A stretch of DNA of 64,000 bases from Pseudomonas fluorescens HK44 (GTDB taxonomy: Bacteria; Pseudomonadota; Gammaproteobacteria; Pseudomonadales; Pseudomonadaceae): contig NZ_AFOY02000008.1 of the NCBI RefSeq assembly GCF_000217955.3, positions 1 to 64,000 of the forward strand. The letters are read 5' to 3'. The notes beneath the pieces were generated by a model that worked only from the letters and a program-made list of their open reading frames with translations, was not told where the DNA came from and searched no databases. Each line of letters opens with the position of its first letter. Position 1 is the first letter of the stretch. Of the stretch, positions 37,702 through 49,627 are shown one piece after another. The position numbers and the translations under genes are program-made.

Positions 37702-38673
37702 ATGCAGACTTTGTACCCGCAGATCAAACCCCACGCCCGGCACGATCTGGCCGTCGATGAAATACACACGCTGTACGTCGACGAAAGCGGTTCACCGGAA
37801 GGTTTGCCGGTGGTGTTCATTCACGGTGGCCCGGGGGCCGGTTGTGATGCGCAGAGTCGGCGCTACTTCGATCCGAACCTGTACCGCATCGTTACCTTCG
37901 ATCAGCGCGGCTGCGGTCGTTCCACCCCTCACGCCAACCTCGAAAACAACACCACCTGGGATCTGGTCGCCGACCTTGAGCGGATTCGCCAGCACTTGGG
38001 GATAGAGAAATGGGTGCTGTTCGGCGGCTCCTGGGGTTCGACCCTGGCCCTGGCCTACGCACAAACCCACCCGGAGCGTGTGCACGGTCTGATCTTGCGC
38101 GGGATCTTTCTCTGCCGCCCGCAGGAAATCGAATGGTTCTACCAGGCCGGCGCGAGCCGTCTGTTCCCGGATTACTGGCAGGACTACATCGCGCCGATCC
38201 CGCTGGACGAGCGCGACGACCTGCTCAGCGCATTCCACAAGCGCCTGATCGGCAACGACCAGATTGCCCAGATGCACGCGGCCAAGGCCTGGTCGACCTG
38301 GGAAGGCCGCACGGCTACCTTGCGTCCGAACCCGATGGTGGTCGACCGCTTCTCCGAGCCGCAGCGCGCGCTGTCGATTGCCCGGATCGAATGCCACTAC
38401 TTCACCAACAACGCGTTCCTCGAGCCGAATCAACTGATTCGCGATATGGGCAAGATCGCCCATTTGCCCGGCGTCATCGTCCATGGCCGTTACGATGTGA
38501 TCTGCCCGCTGGATAATGCCTGGGAACTGCATCAGGCCTGGCCGAACAGCGAACTGCAGGTGATCCGCGATGCCGGGCACGCAGCGTCCGAGCCGGGTAT
38601 CACCGACGCACTGGTGCGTGCGGCCAGCCAGATGGCCCGGCGTTTGCTTGATCTGCCGCCTGAAGAAGCATGA
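37702..38673 (+). CDS. pip: Prolyl aminopeptidase (proline iminopeptidase)
   Basis: Pip removes N-terminal proline from peptides. The 323-residue protein is a peptidase-family S33 alpha/beta hydrolase with HGGPGAGCD (oxyanion region), the nucleophile elbow GGSWGSTLA, the catalytic Asp in HGRYDVICP and His in DAGHAASEP. Its stop codon overlaps the dtd start by 4 bp, so the two genes are coupled. Confidence 0.95.
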   Translation: MQTLYPQIKPHARHDLAVDEIHTLYVDESGSPEGLPVVFIHGGPGAGCDAQSRRYFDPNLYRIVTFDQRGCGRSTPHANLENNTTWDLVADLERIRQHLGIEKWVLFGGSWGSTLALAYAQTHPERVHGLILRGIFLCRPQEIEWFYQAGASRLFPDYWQDYIAPIPLDERDDLLSAFHKRLIGNDQIAQMHAAKAWSTWEGRTATLRPNPMVVDRFSEPQRALSIARIECHYFTNNAFLEPNQLIRDMGKIAHLPGVIVHGRYDVICPLDNAWELHQAWPNSELQVIRDAGHAASEPGITDALVRAASQMARRLLDLPPEEA

Positions 38674-39107
38674 AGGGCCTGTTACAACGCGTGCGAAATG
38701 CGCGCGTCGAAGTGGCGGGGGAGGTTGTTGGTGCTGTAGACCAGGGTTTGCTGGTGCTGGTGGCGGTCGAGCCGCAAGACACTCGGGCCAGCGCCGACAA
38801 ACTTCTGCATAAGCTGCTTAACTATCGGGTATTCAGTGACGCCGAGGGCAAGATGAACCTGTCCCTGGCCGATGTCGGCGGTGGTTTGCTCTTGGTCTCG
38901 CAGTTCACCCTGGCCGCCGATACCAAAAATGGTTTGCGTCCGAGCTTTTCTACCGCGGCCCCACCGGCCCTGGGAGAGGAGCTTTTTGGCTATATATTGG
39001 CCAAAGCGCAGCAGTTACATGGCAAAGTGGCATCAGGTAGATTTGGCGCAGACATGCAGGTGCATCTGGTCAATGATGGCCCGGTAACCTTCCTGTTACA
39101 GACCTGA
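38670..39107 (+). CDS. dtd: D-aminoacyl-tRNA deacylase
   Basis: Dtd hydrolyses D-aminoacyl-tRNAs and glycyl-tRNA-Ala, protecting translation. The 145-residue protein has the SQFTLAAD motif and the C-terminal NDGPVTF (Gly-Pro) motif that form the chirality-selective pocket across the dimer. Translationally coupled to pip. An imperfect hairpin (CGCTTGAAA...TTTTCAGGCG, about 39113-39136) after the stop may be a weak terminator. The remaining gap to opgG shows no gene. Confidence 0.96.
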   Translation: MKGLLQRVRNARVEVAGEVVGAVDQGLLVLVAVEPQDTRASADKLLHKLLNYRVFSDAEGKMNLSLADVGGGLLLVSQFTLAADTKNGLRPSFSTAAPPALGEELFGYILAKAQQLHGKVASGRFGADMQVHLVNDGPVTFLLQT

Positions 39108-39384
39108 AGACGCTTGAAACATCTTTTCAGGCGTGTTTCGGTCGAAAACAGGGGTTTTTCGCGATAAATACTTTGTTACCCCTGATGCGTTGTAACGCGG
39201 CCTACTAGATAATCCCGCGCTACGGGGATCAGCGTTCGTTGGCCCATTTTTGACTTAGGTAGAGACTTGTCCGGAACCGTTTGGGGAATCATTTAGGCCC
39301 ATCGGAGTCGGAACAATGCTCGCCAACCTGGCACATAGATAGCTAGCCGTTGGTTTTTTGATCTGTTTTCGGCGAGGGTTGCTC

Positions 39385-41160
39385 GTGATTGTTAGTCCCT
39401 GTAATGCACCAAAATTGTCTGCCAAACGGTTACGAAACGCACTGGTGGCGGGCTCTGCTCTGTTTTGCCTGCTCAGCGCCGGCCAGCTTTGGGCATTCAA
39501 TCTGGATGATGTGTCGGCCAAGGCAAAAGAGCTGGCCGGGCAGAAATACGAAGCTCCGCGCAGCAATCTGCCGAACGAATTTCGTGAAATGAAATTCGCG
39601 GACTATCAGAAAATTCGCTTCCTGACCGAGAAAGCCGAATGGGCCGACCAGAAAACCCCGTTCAAGCTGTCGTTCTATCACCAGGGCATGCACTTCGACA
39701 CGCCGGTGAAGATCAACGAAATCACCGCCAACACCGTTGAAGAGATCAAGTACGACCCGAGTCGTTTCGATTTCGGCGACGTGAAGTTCGATCCTAAATC
39801 CACCGAACAGCTGGGTTATGCGGGCTTTCGCGTGCTGTACCCGATCAACAAGGCCGACAAGCAAGACGAAATCATGACCATGCTCGGCGCGAGTTACTTC
39901 CGCGTCGTCGGCAAGGGCCATACCTATGGCCTGTCTGCCCGTGGCCTGGCGATCGACACTGCGCTGCCGTCCGGTGAAGAGTTCCCGCGTTTTACCGAGT
40001 TCTGGATCGCGCAACCCAAGCCGACCGACAAACACCTGGTGATCTACGCCCTGCTGGATTCGCCGCGTGCCACCGGTGCCTACCGCCTGACCCTGCGTCC
40101 GGGCAGCGACACCATTGTCGACGTCAAGGCGCAGATGTTCCTGCGTGACAAGGTCAGCAAACTGGGTATCGCGCCACTGACCAGCATGTTCCTGTTCGGC
40201 GCCAACCAGCCGTCGAAAGTCCTCAACTACCGTCGCGAACTGCACGACTCCAGCGGTCTGTCGATCCATGCCGGCAACGGCGAGTGGATCTGGCGCCCGT
40301 TGAACAACCCGAAACACCTGGCCGTCAGCAACTTTTCGGTTGAGAACCCGCGTGGTTTCGGCCTGCTGCAACGCGGTCGTGACTTCAGCCACTACGAAGA
40401 CCTCGATGACCGCTACGACAAGCGCCCAAGCGCCTGGATCGAGCCAACAGGCGACTGGGGCAAAGGCACCGTCGACCTCGTAGAGATCCCGACTGCCGAC
40501 GAAACCAACGACAACATCGTTGCCTTCTGGAGCCCGGAAAAGCTGCCTGAGCCTGGTCAGCCACTGGACTTCGCTTATCGTTTGCACTGGACCATCGACG
40601 AAGCTGCCCTGCACTCGGCAGGCAGCGCCTGGGTACAACAGACCCTGCGCTCCACGGGTGACGTGAAACAGTCCAACCTGATTCGTCAGCCAGATGGCAG
40701 CGTTGCCTACCTGGTGGACTTCACAGGCCCGTCCCTCAAGGCACTGCCGGAAGATGCACCGGTTCGCAGCCAGGTCAGCGTTGGCGACAACGCCGAAGTG
40801 GTCGAGAACAGCGTGCGCTATAACCCTGAAACCCAGGGCTGGCGCCTGACCCTGCGCATGAAGATCAAGGACCCGGGCAAATCCACCGAGATGCGTGCTG
40901 CGCTGGTCAAGGACATCGTCGCCCCTGAACCGGCCAAGGCCTCGCTGCCGAACGCCAATTCTTCCATTGCCAAGGCCGACAAGATCGCCGCCAAGCAACT
41001 CGAGAAGAAAGAAAAGGAATCCAAGGAAGCGAAAGACAAAGACGCCAAGCAGCCTGCCGCTGCCGAAGCAACCCCTGCCACACCTCCTGCCCCGGATGCA
41101 GCCAAGACTGAACAAGTGCTGACCGAGACCTGGAGCTACCAGTTGCCAGCCGATGAGTAA
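39385..41160 (+). CDS. opgG: Osmoregulated periplasmic glucan biosynthesis protein OpgG
   Basis: A periplasmic protein needed to synthesise and branch beta-glucans. The 591-residue product starts with a GTG ([11 protein letters not shown]) after a GCGAGGG ribosome site, has a signal peptide ending near ...SAGQLWA, and then the MdoG domain ([19 protein letters not shown], later [22 protein letters not shown]). Unusually, about the last 60 residues form a Lys/Glu-rich then Ala/Pro-rich tail not needed for the fold. It overlaps opgH by 8 bp. Confidence 0.94.
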   Translation: MIVSPCNAPKLSAKRLRNALVAGSALFCLLSAGQLWAFNLDDVSAKAKELAGQKYEAPRSNLPNEFREMKFADYQKIRFLTEKAEWADQKTPFKLSFYHQGMHFDTPVKINEITANTVEEIKYDPSRFDFGDVKFDPKSTEQLGYAGFRVLYPINKADKQDEIMTMLGASYFRVVGKGHTYGLSARGLAIDTALPSGEEFPRFTEFWIAQPKPTDKHLVIYALLDSPRATGAYRLTLRPGSDTIVDVKAQMFLRDKVSKLGIAPLTSMFLFGANQPSKVLNYRRELHDSSGLSIHAGNGEWIWRPLNNPKHLAVSNFSVENPRGFGLLQRGRDFSHYEDLDDRYDKRPSAWIEPTGDWGKGTVDLVEIPTADETNDNIVAFWSPEKLPEPGQPLDFAYRLHWTIDEAALHSAGSAWVQQTLRSTGDVKQSNLIRQPDGSVAYLVDFTGPSLKALPEDAPVRSQVSVGDNAEVVENSVRYNPETQGWRLTLRMKIKDPGKSTEMRAALVKDIVAPEPAKASLPNANSSIAKADKIAAKQLEKKEKESKEAKDKDAKQPAAAEATPATPPAPDAAKTEQVLTETWSYQLPADE

Positions 41161-43723
41161 TTCCCAAGTACAGCCAGAAACTCTGAACGAGTATCTGGCG
41201 CACCTGCCAATGACCGATGAGCAGCGCGCAGAACTTGCGGGCTGCACATCTTTCAGCGAACTGCATGAGCGCCTGTCGTCGAAGACCTTCGACGCACTGG
41301 GCGAAGCGAACCAGGCTTCGGTCGGTCGCCGGCTGACCCTCAACTCCGCCGAGGAGCTGGAAGAAGCCGAGATGTTGGCGCTCGACGCCAGCGGTCGGGT
41401 GTGCCTGAAGGCAACCCCGCCGATCCGTCGGACCAAGGTCGTGCCCGAGCCATGGCGTACCAATATTCTGGTGCGTGGCTGGCGTCGCCTGACCGGTCGC
41501 ACCAACCCTCCGGCACCGCCGAAGGATGAACGCGTGCTGCCGGCCGCTCGCTGGCGTACCGTCGGCTCGATCCGCCGCTACATTCTGCTGGTGTTGATGC
41601 TGGGCCAGACCATTGTTGCGGGCTGGTACATGAAAGGCATCATGCCGTACCAGGGCTGGTCGTTCGTCGACCTCAACGAAGTCCTGCACCAACCGCTGAT
41701 CCAGACGGCCACGCAAGTGCTGCCCTATGCCTTGCAAACCAGCATCCTGATTCTGTTCGGGATTCTGTTCTGCTGGGTATCGGCCGGTTTCTGGACGGCA
41801 CTGATGGGTTTCCTCGAGTTGCTCACCGGGCACGACAAATACCGCATTTCCGGCGCCAGCGCTGGCAACGAGCCGATTCCCAAGGACGCTCGCACCGCGT
41901 TGGTGATGCCGATCTGCAACGAAGACGTGCCGCGGGTGTTTGCCGGCTTGCGTGCGACCTTCGAGTCGGTCGCCGCCACCGGTGATCTGGATCGCTTCGA
42001 TTTCTTTGTGCTCAGCGACAGTAACGACACCGATATCTGCGTTGCCGAGCAGCAAGCCTGGCTGGACGTCTGCCGCGAAGCCAAGGGCTTTGGCAAGATC
42101 TTCTATCGCCGTCGTCGCCGTCGCGTGAAACGCAAGAGCGGCAACCTCGACGACTTCTGCCGTCGTTGGGGCGGTGATTACAAATACATGGTCGTACTCG
42201 ACGCCGACAGCGTGATGAGCGGCGAATGCCTGACCAGTCTGGTGCGCTTGATGGAAGCCACGCCGGACGCCGGGATCATTCAGACCGCGCCACGTGCCTC
42301 GGGCATGGACACGCTGTATGCGCGCATGCAGCAGTTCGCCACGCGGGTATACGGGCCGCTGTTTACCGCCGGCCTGCACTTCTGGCAGTTGGGCGAATCC
42401 CACTACTGGGGCCACAACGCGATCATCCGCATGAAGCCATTCATCGAGCACTGTGCCCTGGCGCCATTGCCCGGTAAAGGCGCGTTTGCGGGGGCGATCC
42501 TTTCCCACGACTTCGTTGAAGCTGCGCTGATGCGCCGTGCCGGCTGGGGCGTGTGGATCGCTTACGACCTGCCCGGCAGCTACGAAGAACTGCCGCCGAA
42601 CCTGCTCGACGAACTCAAGCGTGACCGTCGCTGGTGCCACGGCAACCTGATGAACTTCCGGCTGTTCCTGGTCAAGGGCATGCACCCGGTGCACCGTGCG
42701 GTGTTCCTGACCGGCGTGATGTCTTACCTGTCGGCACCGTTGTGGTTCTTCTTCCTGGTGCTGTCGACCGCGCTGCTGGCAGTCAACACGCTGATGGAGC
42801 CGCAGTACTTCATGGAGCCACGGCAGCTGTATCCGCTGTGGCCACAATGGCATCCGGACAAGGCCGTTGCGCTGTTCTCGACGACCATCGTGCTGCTGTT
42901 TCTGCCGAAGTTGCTGAGCATCATCCTGATCTGGGCCAAGGGTGCGAAAGAGTTCGGCGGCAAGTTCAAGGTGACCCTGTCGATGCTGCTGGAGATGCTG
43001 TTCTCCATGCTGCTGGCGCCGGTGCGGATGATCTTCCACACCCGTTTCGTACTCGCCGCGTTCCTCGGCTGGGCGGCGACCTGGAACTCGCCACAACGTG
43101 ACGACGACTCCACACCGTGGAGCGAAGCGGTGCGCCGCCATGGTCCGCAAACCTTGCTGGGCTTTTTCTGGGCCTTGCTGGTGGTCTGGCTGAACCCGAG
43201 TTTCCTCTGGTGGCTGGTACCGATCGTCGGTTCGTTGATGCTGTCGATCCCGGTGTCGGTGATCTCCAGTCGCGTAAAACTGGGCCTCAAGTCCCGTGAC
43301 GAGAGCCTGTTCCTGATCCCTGAGGAATACGCACCACCGCAGGCCTTGCTGGCAACCGATCAGTACACCCACGAAAACCGTTGGCACGCACTGAACGACG
43401 GCTTCATCCGCGCCGTGGTCGATCCGCAGCAGAATGCCCTGGCGTGCGCGCTGGCGACGTCGCGCCACGGTCAGGCCGAGCCAATCGAATGGCTGCGTAT
43501 CGAACGGGTTCGTCATGCGCTGAAAGCCGGCCCTGCCGGGCTGAACAACCATGAGCGTCTGCAACTGCTGAGCGACCCGGTGGCACTGGGTCGTCTGCAT
43601 GAGCAGGTCTGGAGCGATGGTCACGCGCAGTGGCTGGATGCCTGGCGAGCCTCGGTGAAGGCCGATCCTCACGCACCGTTGTTGCCGCTCAAACCGCTGA
43701 GCACGCAGGCACAACCGGCCTGA
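41153..43723 (+). CDS. opgH: Membrane glucosyltransferase OpgH
   Basis: OpgH polymerises UDP-glucose into the linear beta-1,2 glucan backbone and exports it. The 856-residue inner-membrane protein has an N-terminal cytoplasmic region, paired spans near residues 140 and 195, a GT2 catalytic domain with the DxD motif in [11 protein letters not shown] and the acceptor motif [10 protein letters not shown], and about five further spans, ending in a cytoplasmic tail. Coupled to opgG and followed by a terminator. Confidence 0.97.
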   Translation: MSNSQVQPETLNEYLAHLPMTDEQRAELAGCTSFSELHERLSSKTFDALGEANQASVGRRLTLNSAEELEEAEMLALDASGRVCLKATPPIRRTKVVPEPWRTNILVRGWRRLTGRTNPPAPPKDERVLPAARWRTVGSIRRYILLVLMLGQTIVAGWYMKGIMPYQGWSFVDLNEVLHQPLIQTATQVLPYALQTSILILFGILFCWVSAGFWTALMGFLELLTGHDKYRISGASAGNEPIPKDARTALVMPICNEDVPRVFAGLRATFESVAATGDLDRFDFFVLSDSNDTDICVAEQQAWLDVCREAKGFGKIFYRRRRRRVKRKSGNLDDFCRRWGGDYKYMVVLDADSVMSGECLTSLVRLMEATPDAGIIQTAPRASGMDTLYARMQQFATRVYGPLFTAGLHFWQLGESHYWGHNAIIRMKPFIEHCALAPLPGKGAFAGAILSHDFVEAALMRRAGWGVWIAYDLPGSYEELPPNLLDELKRDRRWCHGNLMNFRLFLVKGMHPVHRAVFLTGVMSYLSAPLWFFFLVLSTALLAVNTLMEPQYFMEPRQLYPLWPQWHPDKAVALFSTTIVLLFLPKLLSIILIWAKGAKEFGGKFKVTLSMLLEMLFSMLLAPVRMIFHTRFVLAAFLGWAATWNSPQRDDDSTPWSEAVRRHGPQTLLGFFWALLVVWLNPSFLWWLVPIVGSLMLSIPVSVISSRVKLGLKSRDESLFLIPEEYAPPQALLATDQYTHENRWHALNDGFIRAVVDPQQNALACALATSRHGQAEPIEWLRIERVRHALKAGPAGLNNHERLQLLSDPVALGRLHEQVWSDGHAQWLDAWRASVKADPHAPLLPLKPLSTQAQPA

Positions 43724-43725
43724 TG

Positions 43726-43758
43726 AAAAGCCCCGCTACCGAGCGGGGCTTTTTTTTT
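43726..43758 (+). terminator. Intrinsic terminator of opgGH
   Basis: AAAAGCCCCGC-taccga-GCGGGGCTTTT hairpin with a nine-T run, just after the opgH stop. Confidence 0.93.
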
Positions 43759-43938
43759 GCGTGTGCCTTGATCAGCAAACAACAAATCCTCTTCCCCCCC
43801 TTGTGCAAACGGACGAGTGAGTTAGGATCGCTCCCCTATTTGGTGCGCCCGGACAACTTTTTGTCCGTAACTGTCGGTTTTAAAAAGAAAATCGGCTTTT
43901 TGCGCGCCTGACAACACAATGGGTTAGGGGAGTTGATG

Positions 43939-44736
43939 ATGAAGAAGTATCTCTCGAGGCTGCTGCTCGGCGTCACGGCACTGGTTGCCGTCAATGCGGC
44001 GCATGCCGGCGCCATCGACGAGGCAGTCAAGCGTGGCACGCTGAAAGTCGGTATGGACCCGACCTACATGCCGTTTGAAATGACCAACAAGCGCGGCGAG
44101 ATCATCGGCTTCGAAGTCGACATCCTCAAAGCCATGGCCAAGGCCATGGGCGTCAAGCTGGAAATGGTCTCCACCGGCTACGACGGGATCATCCCGGCGC
44201 TGATGACCGACAAGTTCGACATGATCGGCAGTGGCATGACCCTGACCCAGGAACGCAACCTGCGCCTGAATTTTAGCGAACCGTTCATCGTGGTCGGCCA
44301 GACATTGCTGATCCGCAAGGAGCTGGAAGGTAGCATCACCTCCTATAAAGACCTGAATACCGCTGACTACCGCATCACCTCCAAGCTTGGCACCACCGGC
44401 GAAATGGTCGCGAAGAAGCTGATCTCCAAGGCCAAGTACCACGGCTACGACAACGAGCAGGAAGCCGTACTCGATGTAGTCAACGGCAAGGCTGACGCCT
44501 TCATCTACGACGCGCCTTACAACGTCGTGGCAGTGAACAAGGTCGGCAACGGCAAACTGGTGTTCCTCGACAAGCCGTTCACCTACGAGCCGCTGGCCTT
44601 TGGTCTGAAGAAGGGTGACTACGACAGCATCAACTTCATCAACAACTTCCTGCACCAGATCCACGAAGACGGCACCTACGATCGTATCCATGACAAGTGG
44701 TTCAAAGACTCCGCCTGGCTCAAGGATATGGAATAA
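43939..44736 (+). CDS. Polar amino-acid ABC transporter substrate-binding protein
   Basis: A 265-residue periplasmic protein of the SBP_bac_3 family. The signal peptide MKKYLSRLLLGVTALVAVNAAHA precedes a mature domain beginning IDEAVKRGTLKVGMDPTYMPFEM. MTLTQERNLRLNFSEPF and the hinge are typical of general amino-acid binding proteins. I chose the second of two ATGs (43939) because it has the better spacing to AGGGGAG. The ligand is not decided by the sequence. The permease and ATPase follow after a 194-bp gap filled by a REPIN. Confidence 0.9.
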   Translation: MKKYLSRLLLGVTALVAVNAAHAGAIDEAVKRGTLKVGMDPTYMPFEMTNKRGEIIGFEVDILKAMAKAMGVKLEMVSTGYDGIIPALMTDKFDMIGSGMTLTQERNLRLNFSEPFIVVGQTLLIRKELEGSITSYKDLNTADYRITSKLGTTGEMVAKKLISKAKYHGYDNEQEAVLDVVNGKADAFIYDAPYNVVAVNKVGNGKLVFLDKPFTYEPLAFGLKKGDYDSINFINNFLHQIHEDGTYDRIHDKWFKDSAWLKDME

Positions 44737-44748
44737 CGCCTGACCTTT

Positions 44749-44890
44749 GTGGCGAGGGAGCTTGCTCCCGCCGGCCGGTCCGCGCTCGGGCGCAGCAGCC
44801 GTAAACCGGTTTACACGTTTTACCCGAAGATGCGTGGTGGCTGATTTCAGGGCTGCTTCGCACCCCAACGGGAGCAAGCTCCCTCGCCAC
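44749..44890. repeat. Class-B REP pair inside the ABC operon
   Basis: Inverted class-B palindromes at 44749-44771 and 44868-44890 separate the binding-protein gene from the permease gene. The right copy has one change (ACGGGAG for GCGGGAG). Confidence 0.92.
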
Positions 44891-44930
44891 AGGGGAGCGC
44901 GCGCCCTGATCGTTATGGATTTACTGACAG

Positions 44931-45890
44931 ATGAAACAGAAAAAAGCCCAATGGCCCTGGCACGTGTTGACCGTGCTGGTGCTGATCGGCATGGCTGGCG
45001 CGTTGTATTACGCCACCTCGCTGATGTCTTACGAATGGCGCTGGAACCGCGTGCCGCAGTATTTCGCCTATCAGGCCGAAGAAACCCAGCGTGCCGCTGA
45101 CATTTCCACCGTCAGCGAGTTGGTGCGCACTGGCAATAAGGCCGACGTGACCCTGCGCAATGACGCCGGGGTCGAACAGTTGCTGAGCGTTGATGACAAC
45201 AGCCTGCAAGTGGCCCGTGGCGACGATGTGGCGGAAGGCGATGTGGTCGGCGTAACCCGGCAGTGGGCGGCAGGACCGCTGTTATGGGGCCTGTGGACAA
45301 CGTTGTGGTTGTCGCTGGTGTCGGGCGTGCTCGGGCTGCTGATCGGCCTGGCGACCGGCCTCTGCCGGCTGTCGAACAACCCGACCCTGCGCGACCTGTC
45401 GACCGTCTACATCGAGCTGGTGCGCGGTACGCCGCTGCTGGTGCAAATATTCATTTTCTACTTCTTCATCGGCACGGTACTCAACTTGTCCCGCGAATTT
45501 GCCGGGATCGCCGCGCTGTCGCTGTTCACCGGTGCCTATGTGGCCGAGATCATTCGTTCTGGCGTGCAGTCGATTGCCCGTGGGCAGAACGAAGCCGCCC
45601 GTTCGCTGGGTTTGAGCGCTGGCCAGTCGATGCGCCACGTGATGTTGCCGCAAGCGTTCAAGCGCGTGCTGCCACCGTTGGCCGGGCAATTCATCAGTCT
45701 GGTCAAGGACACTTCGCTGGTGTCGGTCATCGCCATCACCGAGCTGCTCAAGAGTGGCCGTGAAGTCATCACCACCTCGTTCTCGCCGTTCGAAATCCTG
45801 TTCTGCGTGGCGGGTCTGTACCTGTTGATCAACCTGCCGCTGTCGAAAATCGCCAGCCGGCTTGAGCGGAGGCTCGCGCAAAGTGATTGA
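44931..45890 (+). CDS. Amino-acid ABC transporter permease
   Basis: A 319-residue inner-membrane subunit of the HisM/GlnP type. The first span ([21 protein letters not shown]) is followed by an unusually long non-membrane insert of about 85 residues before the core spans. The core has the [18 protein letters not shown] signature and the EAA loop [22 protein letters not shown]. The stop overlaps the ATPase start by 8 bp. Confidence 0.92.
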   Translation: MKQKKAQWPWHVLTVLVLIGMAGALYYATSLMSYEWRWNRVPQYFAYQAEETQRAADISTVSELVRTGNKADVTLRNDAGVEQLLSVDDNSLQVARGDDVAEGDVVGVTRQWAAGPLLWGLWTTLWLSLVSGVLGLLIGLATGLCRLSNNPTLRDLSTVYIELVRGTPLLVQIFIFYFFIGTVLNLSREFAGIAALSLFTGAYVAEIIRSGVQSIARGQNEAARSLGLSAGQSMRHVMLPQAFKRVLPPLAGQFISLVKDTSLVSVIAITELLKSGREVITTSFSPFEILFCVAGLYLLINLPLSKIASRLERRLAQSD

Positions 45891-46617
45891 AGTCCGCGAT
45901 CTGGTAAAAGTCTTCGACACGCGCGGCCAAGTGGTCCGTGCGGTGGATAACGTCACCACCCAAGTGGCCAAGGGCGAAGTGCTGGTTGTGATCGGCCCGT
46001 CCGGTTCCGGTAAATCGACCTTTCTGCGCTGCCTGAATGGCCTGGAAGCATTCGATTCGGGCTCGGTGAGCATCGACGGTTTGCAACTGGCGGATCCGAA
46101 AACTGACGTCAACGCTTACCGCCGTGAAGTCGGGATGGTGTTCCAGCACTTCAACCTGTTCCCGCACATGACCGTGCTGGAAAACCTCTGCCTGGCGCAG
46201 AGAGTTGTGCGCAAGCGTGGCAAGAAAGAACGTGAGTCCAAGGCGCTGGCCTTGCTGGAAAAGGTCGGCATCGCACAGAAGGCCCACGAGTTTCCGTCGC
46301 GCCTCTCTGGCGGTCAGCAACAGCGCGTAGCGATAGCTCGGGCGCTGGCCATGGAGCCGAAGGTGATGTTGTTCGATGAGCCGACGTCGGCGCTGGACCC
46401 GGAAATGGTCGGTGAAGTGCTGGACGTGATGAAGACCCTGGCTGTGGAAGGCATGACCATGGTCTGCGTGACCCACGAAATGGGCTTTGCACGGGAAGTT
46501 GCGGATCGGGTGCTGTTCTTCGATCACGGCAAATTGCTCGAAGACGCCTCGCCGGCCGAGTTCTTCGATGCGCCGAAGGACCCGCGAGCTCAGGCGTTTT
46601 TGCGGCAGGTTTTATAA
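45883..46617 (+). CDS. Amino-acid ABC transporter ATPase
   Basis: A 244-residue ATPase of the GlnQ/HisP type with Walker [11 protein letters not shown]-loop [10 protein letters not shown], signature LSGGQQQR, Walker [15 protein letters not shown] and switch THE. I chose the GTG at 45883 ([11 protein letters not shown]) with GGAGG upstream; a TTG 21 bp earlier is possible. With the preceding permease and the binding protein it forms one importer for polar amino acids. Confidence 0.94.
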   Translation: MIEVRDLVKVFDTRGQVVRAVDNVTTQVAKGEVLVVIGPSGSGKSTFLRCLNGLEAFDSGSVSIDGLQLADPKTDVNAYRREVGMVFQHFNLFPHMTVLENLCLAQRVVRKRGKKERESKALALLEKVGIAQKAHEFPSRLSGGQQQRVAIARALAMEPKVMLFDEPTSALDPEMVGEVLDVMKTLAVEGMTMVCVTHEMGFAREVADRVLFFDHGKLLEDASPAEFFDAPKDPRAQAFLRQVL

Positions 46618-46638
46618 CTTCAGCGCCTGTCAGACCGC

Positions 46639-46729
46639 TATCGCGGGCAAGCCTTGCTCCTACAGATTTATGTTGTGCCCGAATCTCGCGGCAAACATGG
46701 GTTCGTAGGAGCAAGGCTCGCCTGCGAAA
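46639..46729. repeat. Class-C REP pair
   Basis: Inverted, imperfect class-C arms (GCGGGCAAGCCTTGCTCCTA at 46642 and TAGGAGCAAGGCTCGCCTGC at 46706) in the convergent gap between the ABC operon and a chemoreceptor gene. Confidence 0.82.
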
Positions 46730-46771
46730 GCATCACCTCGGTCCCAAGCGAACCGAGGTTTCTGCATCACC

Positions 46772-48688
46772 TCAAACCCTGAACTTGCCCACCAGCATCT
46801 GCAAATGGGTGCCCAACCGCGCCAGCTCGACGCTGGAGGCCGCGGTTTCTTCGCTGGCGGCCGAGGTCTGGTCGGAAACGTCGCGCACGTTGAGTACGCT
46901 GCGGTTGATCTCTTCAGCCACGGCGCTTTGCTGTTCGACGGCCGCGGCGATCTGCTGGTTCATCGCCTGAATTGCCGAGACAGTGCGAGTGATAGTGGAC
47001 AGCGAACCGCCGGCGCGGCGAGTCAGTTCGACGCTGCTGTCGGTCAGGCTGCGGCTGTTGTCCATGATGGTGGCGACCTGCTGAGTACCGCTTTGCAGGC
47101 CGGCAATCAGCTCTTCGATCTCTTCGGTGGACTTCTGCGTGCGTTGCGCCAGGCTGCGGACTTCGTCGGCAACCACGGCAAAACCGCGTCCGGCTTCACC
47201 GGCACGCGCAGCTTCGATGGCGGCGTTGAGGGCCAGCAGGTTGGTTTGTTGGGCCACGGATTTGATCACATCCAGCACGTTGCCGATCTTGTCGCTCTCA
47301 CGCTTGAGGTGCCCCATGGCTTCGGTGGAGTTACCGACTTCGATGGCCAGGCGTTCGATCTGGGCGATGGCTTCGCCGACCACCTTGTCGCCTTCGCGGG
47401 CCTGCTGGTCGGCGGCGACGGCGGCTTCCGATGCTTCCTCGGCGTTGCGCGCGACCTCTTGCACGGTGGCGGCCATTTCGTTCATGGCGGTGGCCACCTG
47501 GTCGGTTTCAGCTTTCTGGCTGTTGACCCCGGCGCTGGTCTGCTCGGTCACGGCAGAGAGTTCTTCGGCAGCGCTGGCGATCTGTGTCACGCCTTCGCTG
47601 ATGCCGCCGATCAGTTCGCGCAGGCCGACGGTCATGCTCTGCATGGCACGTTGCAGTTGGCCGAGTTCGTCGCGACGCTGGGAAATGAGATTGTGAGTCA
47701 GGTCTCCGGCGGCTACGCGCTCGGCGACCTTGAGGGTCTGGTTTAGCGGGATGACGATCTGCCGGGTGATGGCCCAGGCTGCAAGCAGGCCGAACGCCAG
47801 CGCCAGCGCGGTCACCAGCAGCAGGGTATTTTTGGCGTGGGCGGCTTCAGTGTCACGTGTGGCAATCTGCACGGCGGTGAGTTTCTTGCTCAGATCGAAC
47901 AGCAGGTCGCCTTGCCGGGCCATGTCCTTGAGGGCGGTGGCGCTGGCCACCTGGGAATCGCGGTATTGGCTGACGGCCGCGCGGTAGGCGATCAGCGAGT
48001 CGGTGGCTTGTTGCAGGTTGGCGGTGTGTTGCTCCGGGAGTTTTTCCGGCAGGGTCCTGAGGTACTTCAGGGCGTTGTCGATGGCATCCAGTGCTGGTTG
48101 TTCAGCCTCGGCCTTGCCACTGTCGGTGTAACCGCGCACCTGGAAGCGTGCTTGCTGGATCAACTTACTCAGTTCGATGACGCTGTTGAACTGGGCAATG
48201 TTGTCGCCTTGTAGCAGGGACTTTTCAACTTCCGCCACGCGGGCTGCGGCGTTGTCGGCGGTGGCGCCGAGTTTGCCGCGGGCGGCTTCGCGGTTGGTGG
48301 TGGCCTGGGTCATGTCGGCAAAGGCGTGCTTGTACTCGCTGACGGCTTCAACCTGCTGATTGAGCATTGCCACATTTGCCGGTTGCACGATCACCTTGAG
48401 AGCGCCTTGCAGGCCCTCGTCGAGCTTGCCCAACAAGTCGCTGACCGCCGCCGGGCCTTGTTCACCGCGACGCATTTCATAGTCCAGGCGAGCAATGCGC
48501 AGGTCTTTGGTCAGCTCATTGAGGCTGGAAATATACCCGAGCTTGTCGCCGCGGCTGACGATGCTGCTCATGCCCGTCCAGCCATCCACGGTAATCAGCA
48601 GAGTCAGGAGCAACACCAGGCCAAAGCCGATACCCAGCTTGCGATTGACGCTCACATTCCCAAGATGTTCGGCTAACCATCGGTACAT
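46772..48688 (-). CDS. Methyl-accepting chemotaxis protein with HBM sensor domain
   Basis: A 638-residue chemoreceptor. A membrane helix ([21 protein letters not shown]) is followed by about 250 periplasmic all-helical residues resembling the helical bimodular (HBM) domain of McpS/McpQ, a second span ([19 protein letters not shown]), HAMP, and a cytoplasmic signalling domain with [20 protein letters not shown] and [22 protein letters not shown] receptors studied in P. putida bind citrate, malate or related acids; the ligand here is inferred only by class. Confidence 0.92.
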   Translation of the reverse strand: MYRWLAEHLGNVSVNRKLGIGFGLVLLLTLLITVDGWTGMSSIVSRGDKLGYISSLNELTKDLRIARLDYEMRRGEQGPAAVSDLLGKLDEGLQGALKVIVQPANVAMLNQQVEAVSEYKHAFADMTQATTNREAARGKLGATADNAAARVAEVEKSLLQGDNIAQFNSVIELSKLIQQARFQVRGYTDSGKAEAEQPALDAIDNALKYLRTLPEKLPEQHTANLQQATDSLIAYRAAVSQYRDSQVASATALKDMARQGDLLFDLSKKLTAVQIATRDTEAAHAKNTLLLVTALALAFGLLAAWAITRQIVIPLNQTLKVAERVAAGDLTHNLISQRRDELGQLQRAMQSMTVGLRELIGGISEGVTQIASAAEELSAVTEQTSAGVNSQKAETDQVATAMNEMAATVQEVARNAEEASEAAVAADQQAREGDKVVGEAIAQIERLAIEVGNSTEAMGHLKRESDKIGNVLDVIKSVAQQTNLLALNAAIEAARAGEAGRGFAVVADEVRSLAQRTQKSTEEIEELIAGLQSGTQQVATIMDNSRSLTDSSVELTRRAGGSLSTITRTVSAIQAMNQQIAAAVEQQSAVAEEINRSVLNVRDVSDQTSAASEETAASSVELARLGTHLQMLVGKFRV

Positions 48689-48791
48689 GCTGCGGACTCC
48701 CTATGACCACTTTAATTGGATTTATAGGGAGACTATCGGCCGACAGATGGAGATCTGTAGGCCGCGGCAATGTCTGGGCCGGTAGTCACTT

Positions 48792-48910
48792 GTGGCGAGG
48801 GAGCTTGCTCCCGCTCGGCTGCAAAGCAGTCGTAAAGTCGGTGGATGCGTTCTTGCTCGAAGAAAGCGATGGCCGCTTCGCGCCCAAGCGGGAGCAAGCT
48901 CCCTCGCCAC
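48792..48910. repeat. Class-B REP pair (REPIN)
   Basis: Inverted class-B palindromes at 48792-48814 and 48888-48910 between the HBM chemoreceptor gene and rsmE. Confidence 0.92.
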
Positions 48911-48919
48911 AGGGTTGTG

Positions 48920-49627
48920 TTAGAACAGGCGCGAAAGCAGGGCGGTGACAGCGGTTTCGACCCGCAGGATGCGGTCGCCGAGCTGTACCGGTTGCAGGCC
49001 GGCCTTGGTCAACAGGTCGACTTCGTAGGGGATCCAGCCGCCTTCGGGGCCGATGGCCAGGGTCACCGGTTCGTTCAGCCCGCGGGGGCAGGGCGGGTAC
49101 TGGCCGGGGTGGCCGATCAGCCCAAGGGTGCCGTCGGCGATGGCCGGCAGGCGGTCTTCGACGAAGGGCTTGAAGCGCTTTTCGATGACGATCTCGGGCA
49201 GCACGCTGTCGCGAGCCTGTTCAAGACCGAGGATCAGTTGCTCGCGGATGGCCTCGGGTTCGAGGAACGGCGTCTGCCAGAAGCTCTTCTCGACCCGATA
49301 GCTGTTCACCAGCACGATTCGCGGCACACCCATGGCGGCCACTGTCTGGAACACTCGGCGCAGCATCTTCGGCCGTGGCAGGGCCAGCAGCAGGGTCAGC
49401 GGCAGCTTGGCCGGTGGTGGTTGGTCGAGGGTGACACGCAGCTCGGCTTCGTCGGCGTCCAGGCGCAGCAACTCAGCCGAGCCCATCAAGCCGCCGATAC
49501 GCCCGACCCGCAGGCTGTCACCGACTGCCGCACGATGCACTTCCTGCATGTGGGTCAGCCGGCGATCACGCAGGATTACCCGGTCGGCCGCTATAAAATC
49601 GGCCTCTTCGAGGAGCAGCAGGTTCAC
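48920..49627 (-). CDS. rsmE: 16S rRNA m3U1498 methyltransferase
   Basis: RsmE methylates N3 of U1498 in 16S rRNA using SAM. The 235-residue protein has an N-terminal PUA-like domain and a C-terminal SPOUT knot with the LAIGPEGGW and [11 protein letters not shown] motifs. The GTG start overlaps the tatC stop by 4 bp, so rsmE is the last gene of the leftward tat unit. Confidence 0.95.
   Translation of the reverse strand: MNLLLLEEADFIAADRVILRDRRLTHMQEVHRAAVGDSLRVGRIGGLMGSAELLRLDADEAELRVTLDQPPPAKLPLTLLLALPRPKMLRRVFQTVAAMGVPRIVLVNSYRVEKSFWQTPFLEPEAIREQLILGLEQARDSVLPEIVIEKRFKPFVEDRLPAIADGTLGLIGHPGQYPPCPRGLNEPVTLAIGPEGGWIPYEVDLLTKAGLQPVQLGDRILRVETAVTALLSRLF

Noticed and set aside
40907..43714. 935-codon open frame opposite opgH
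   Set aside because: Antisense shadow; the sense strand encodes intact OpgH with all motifs.
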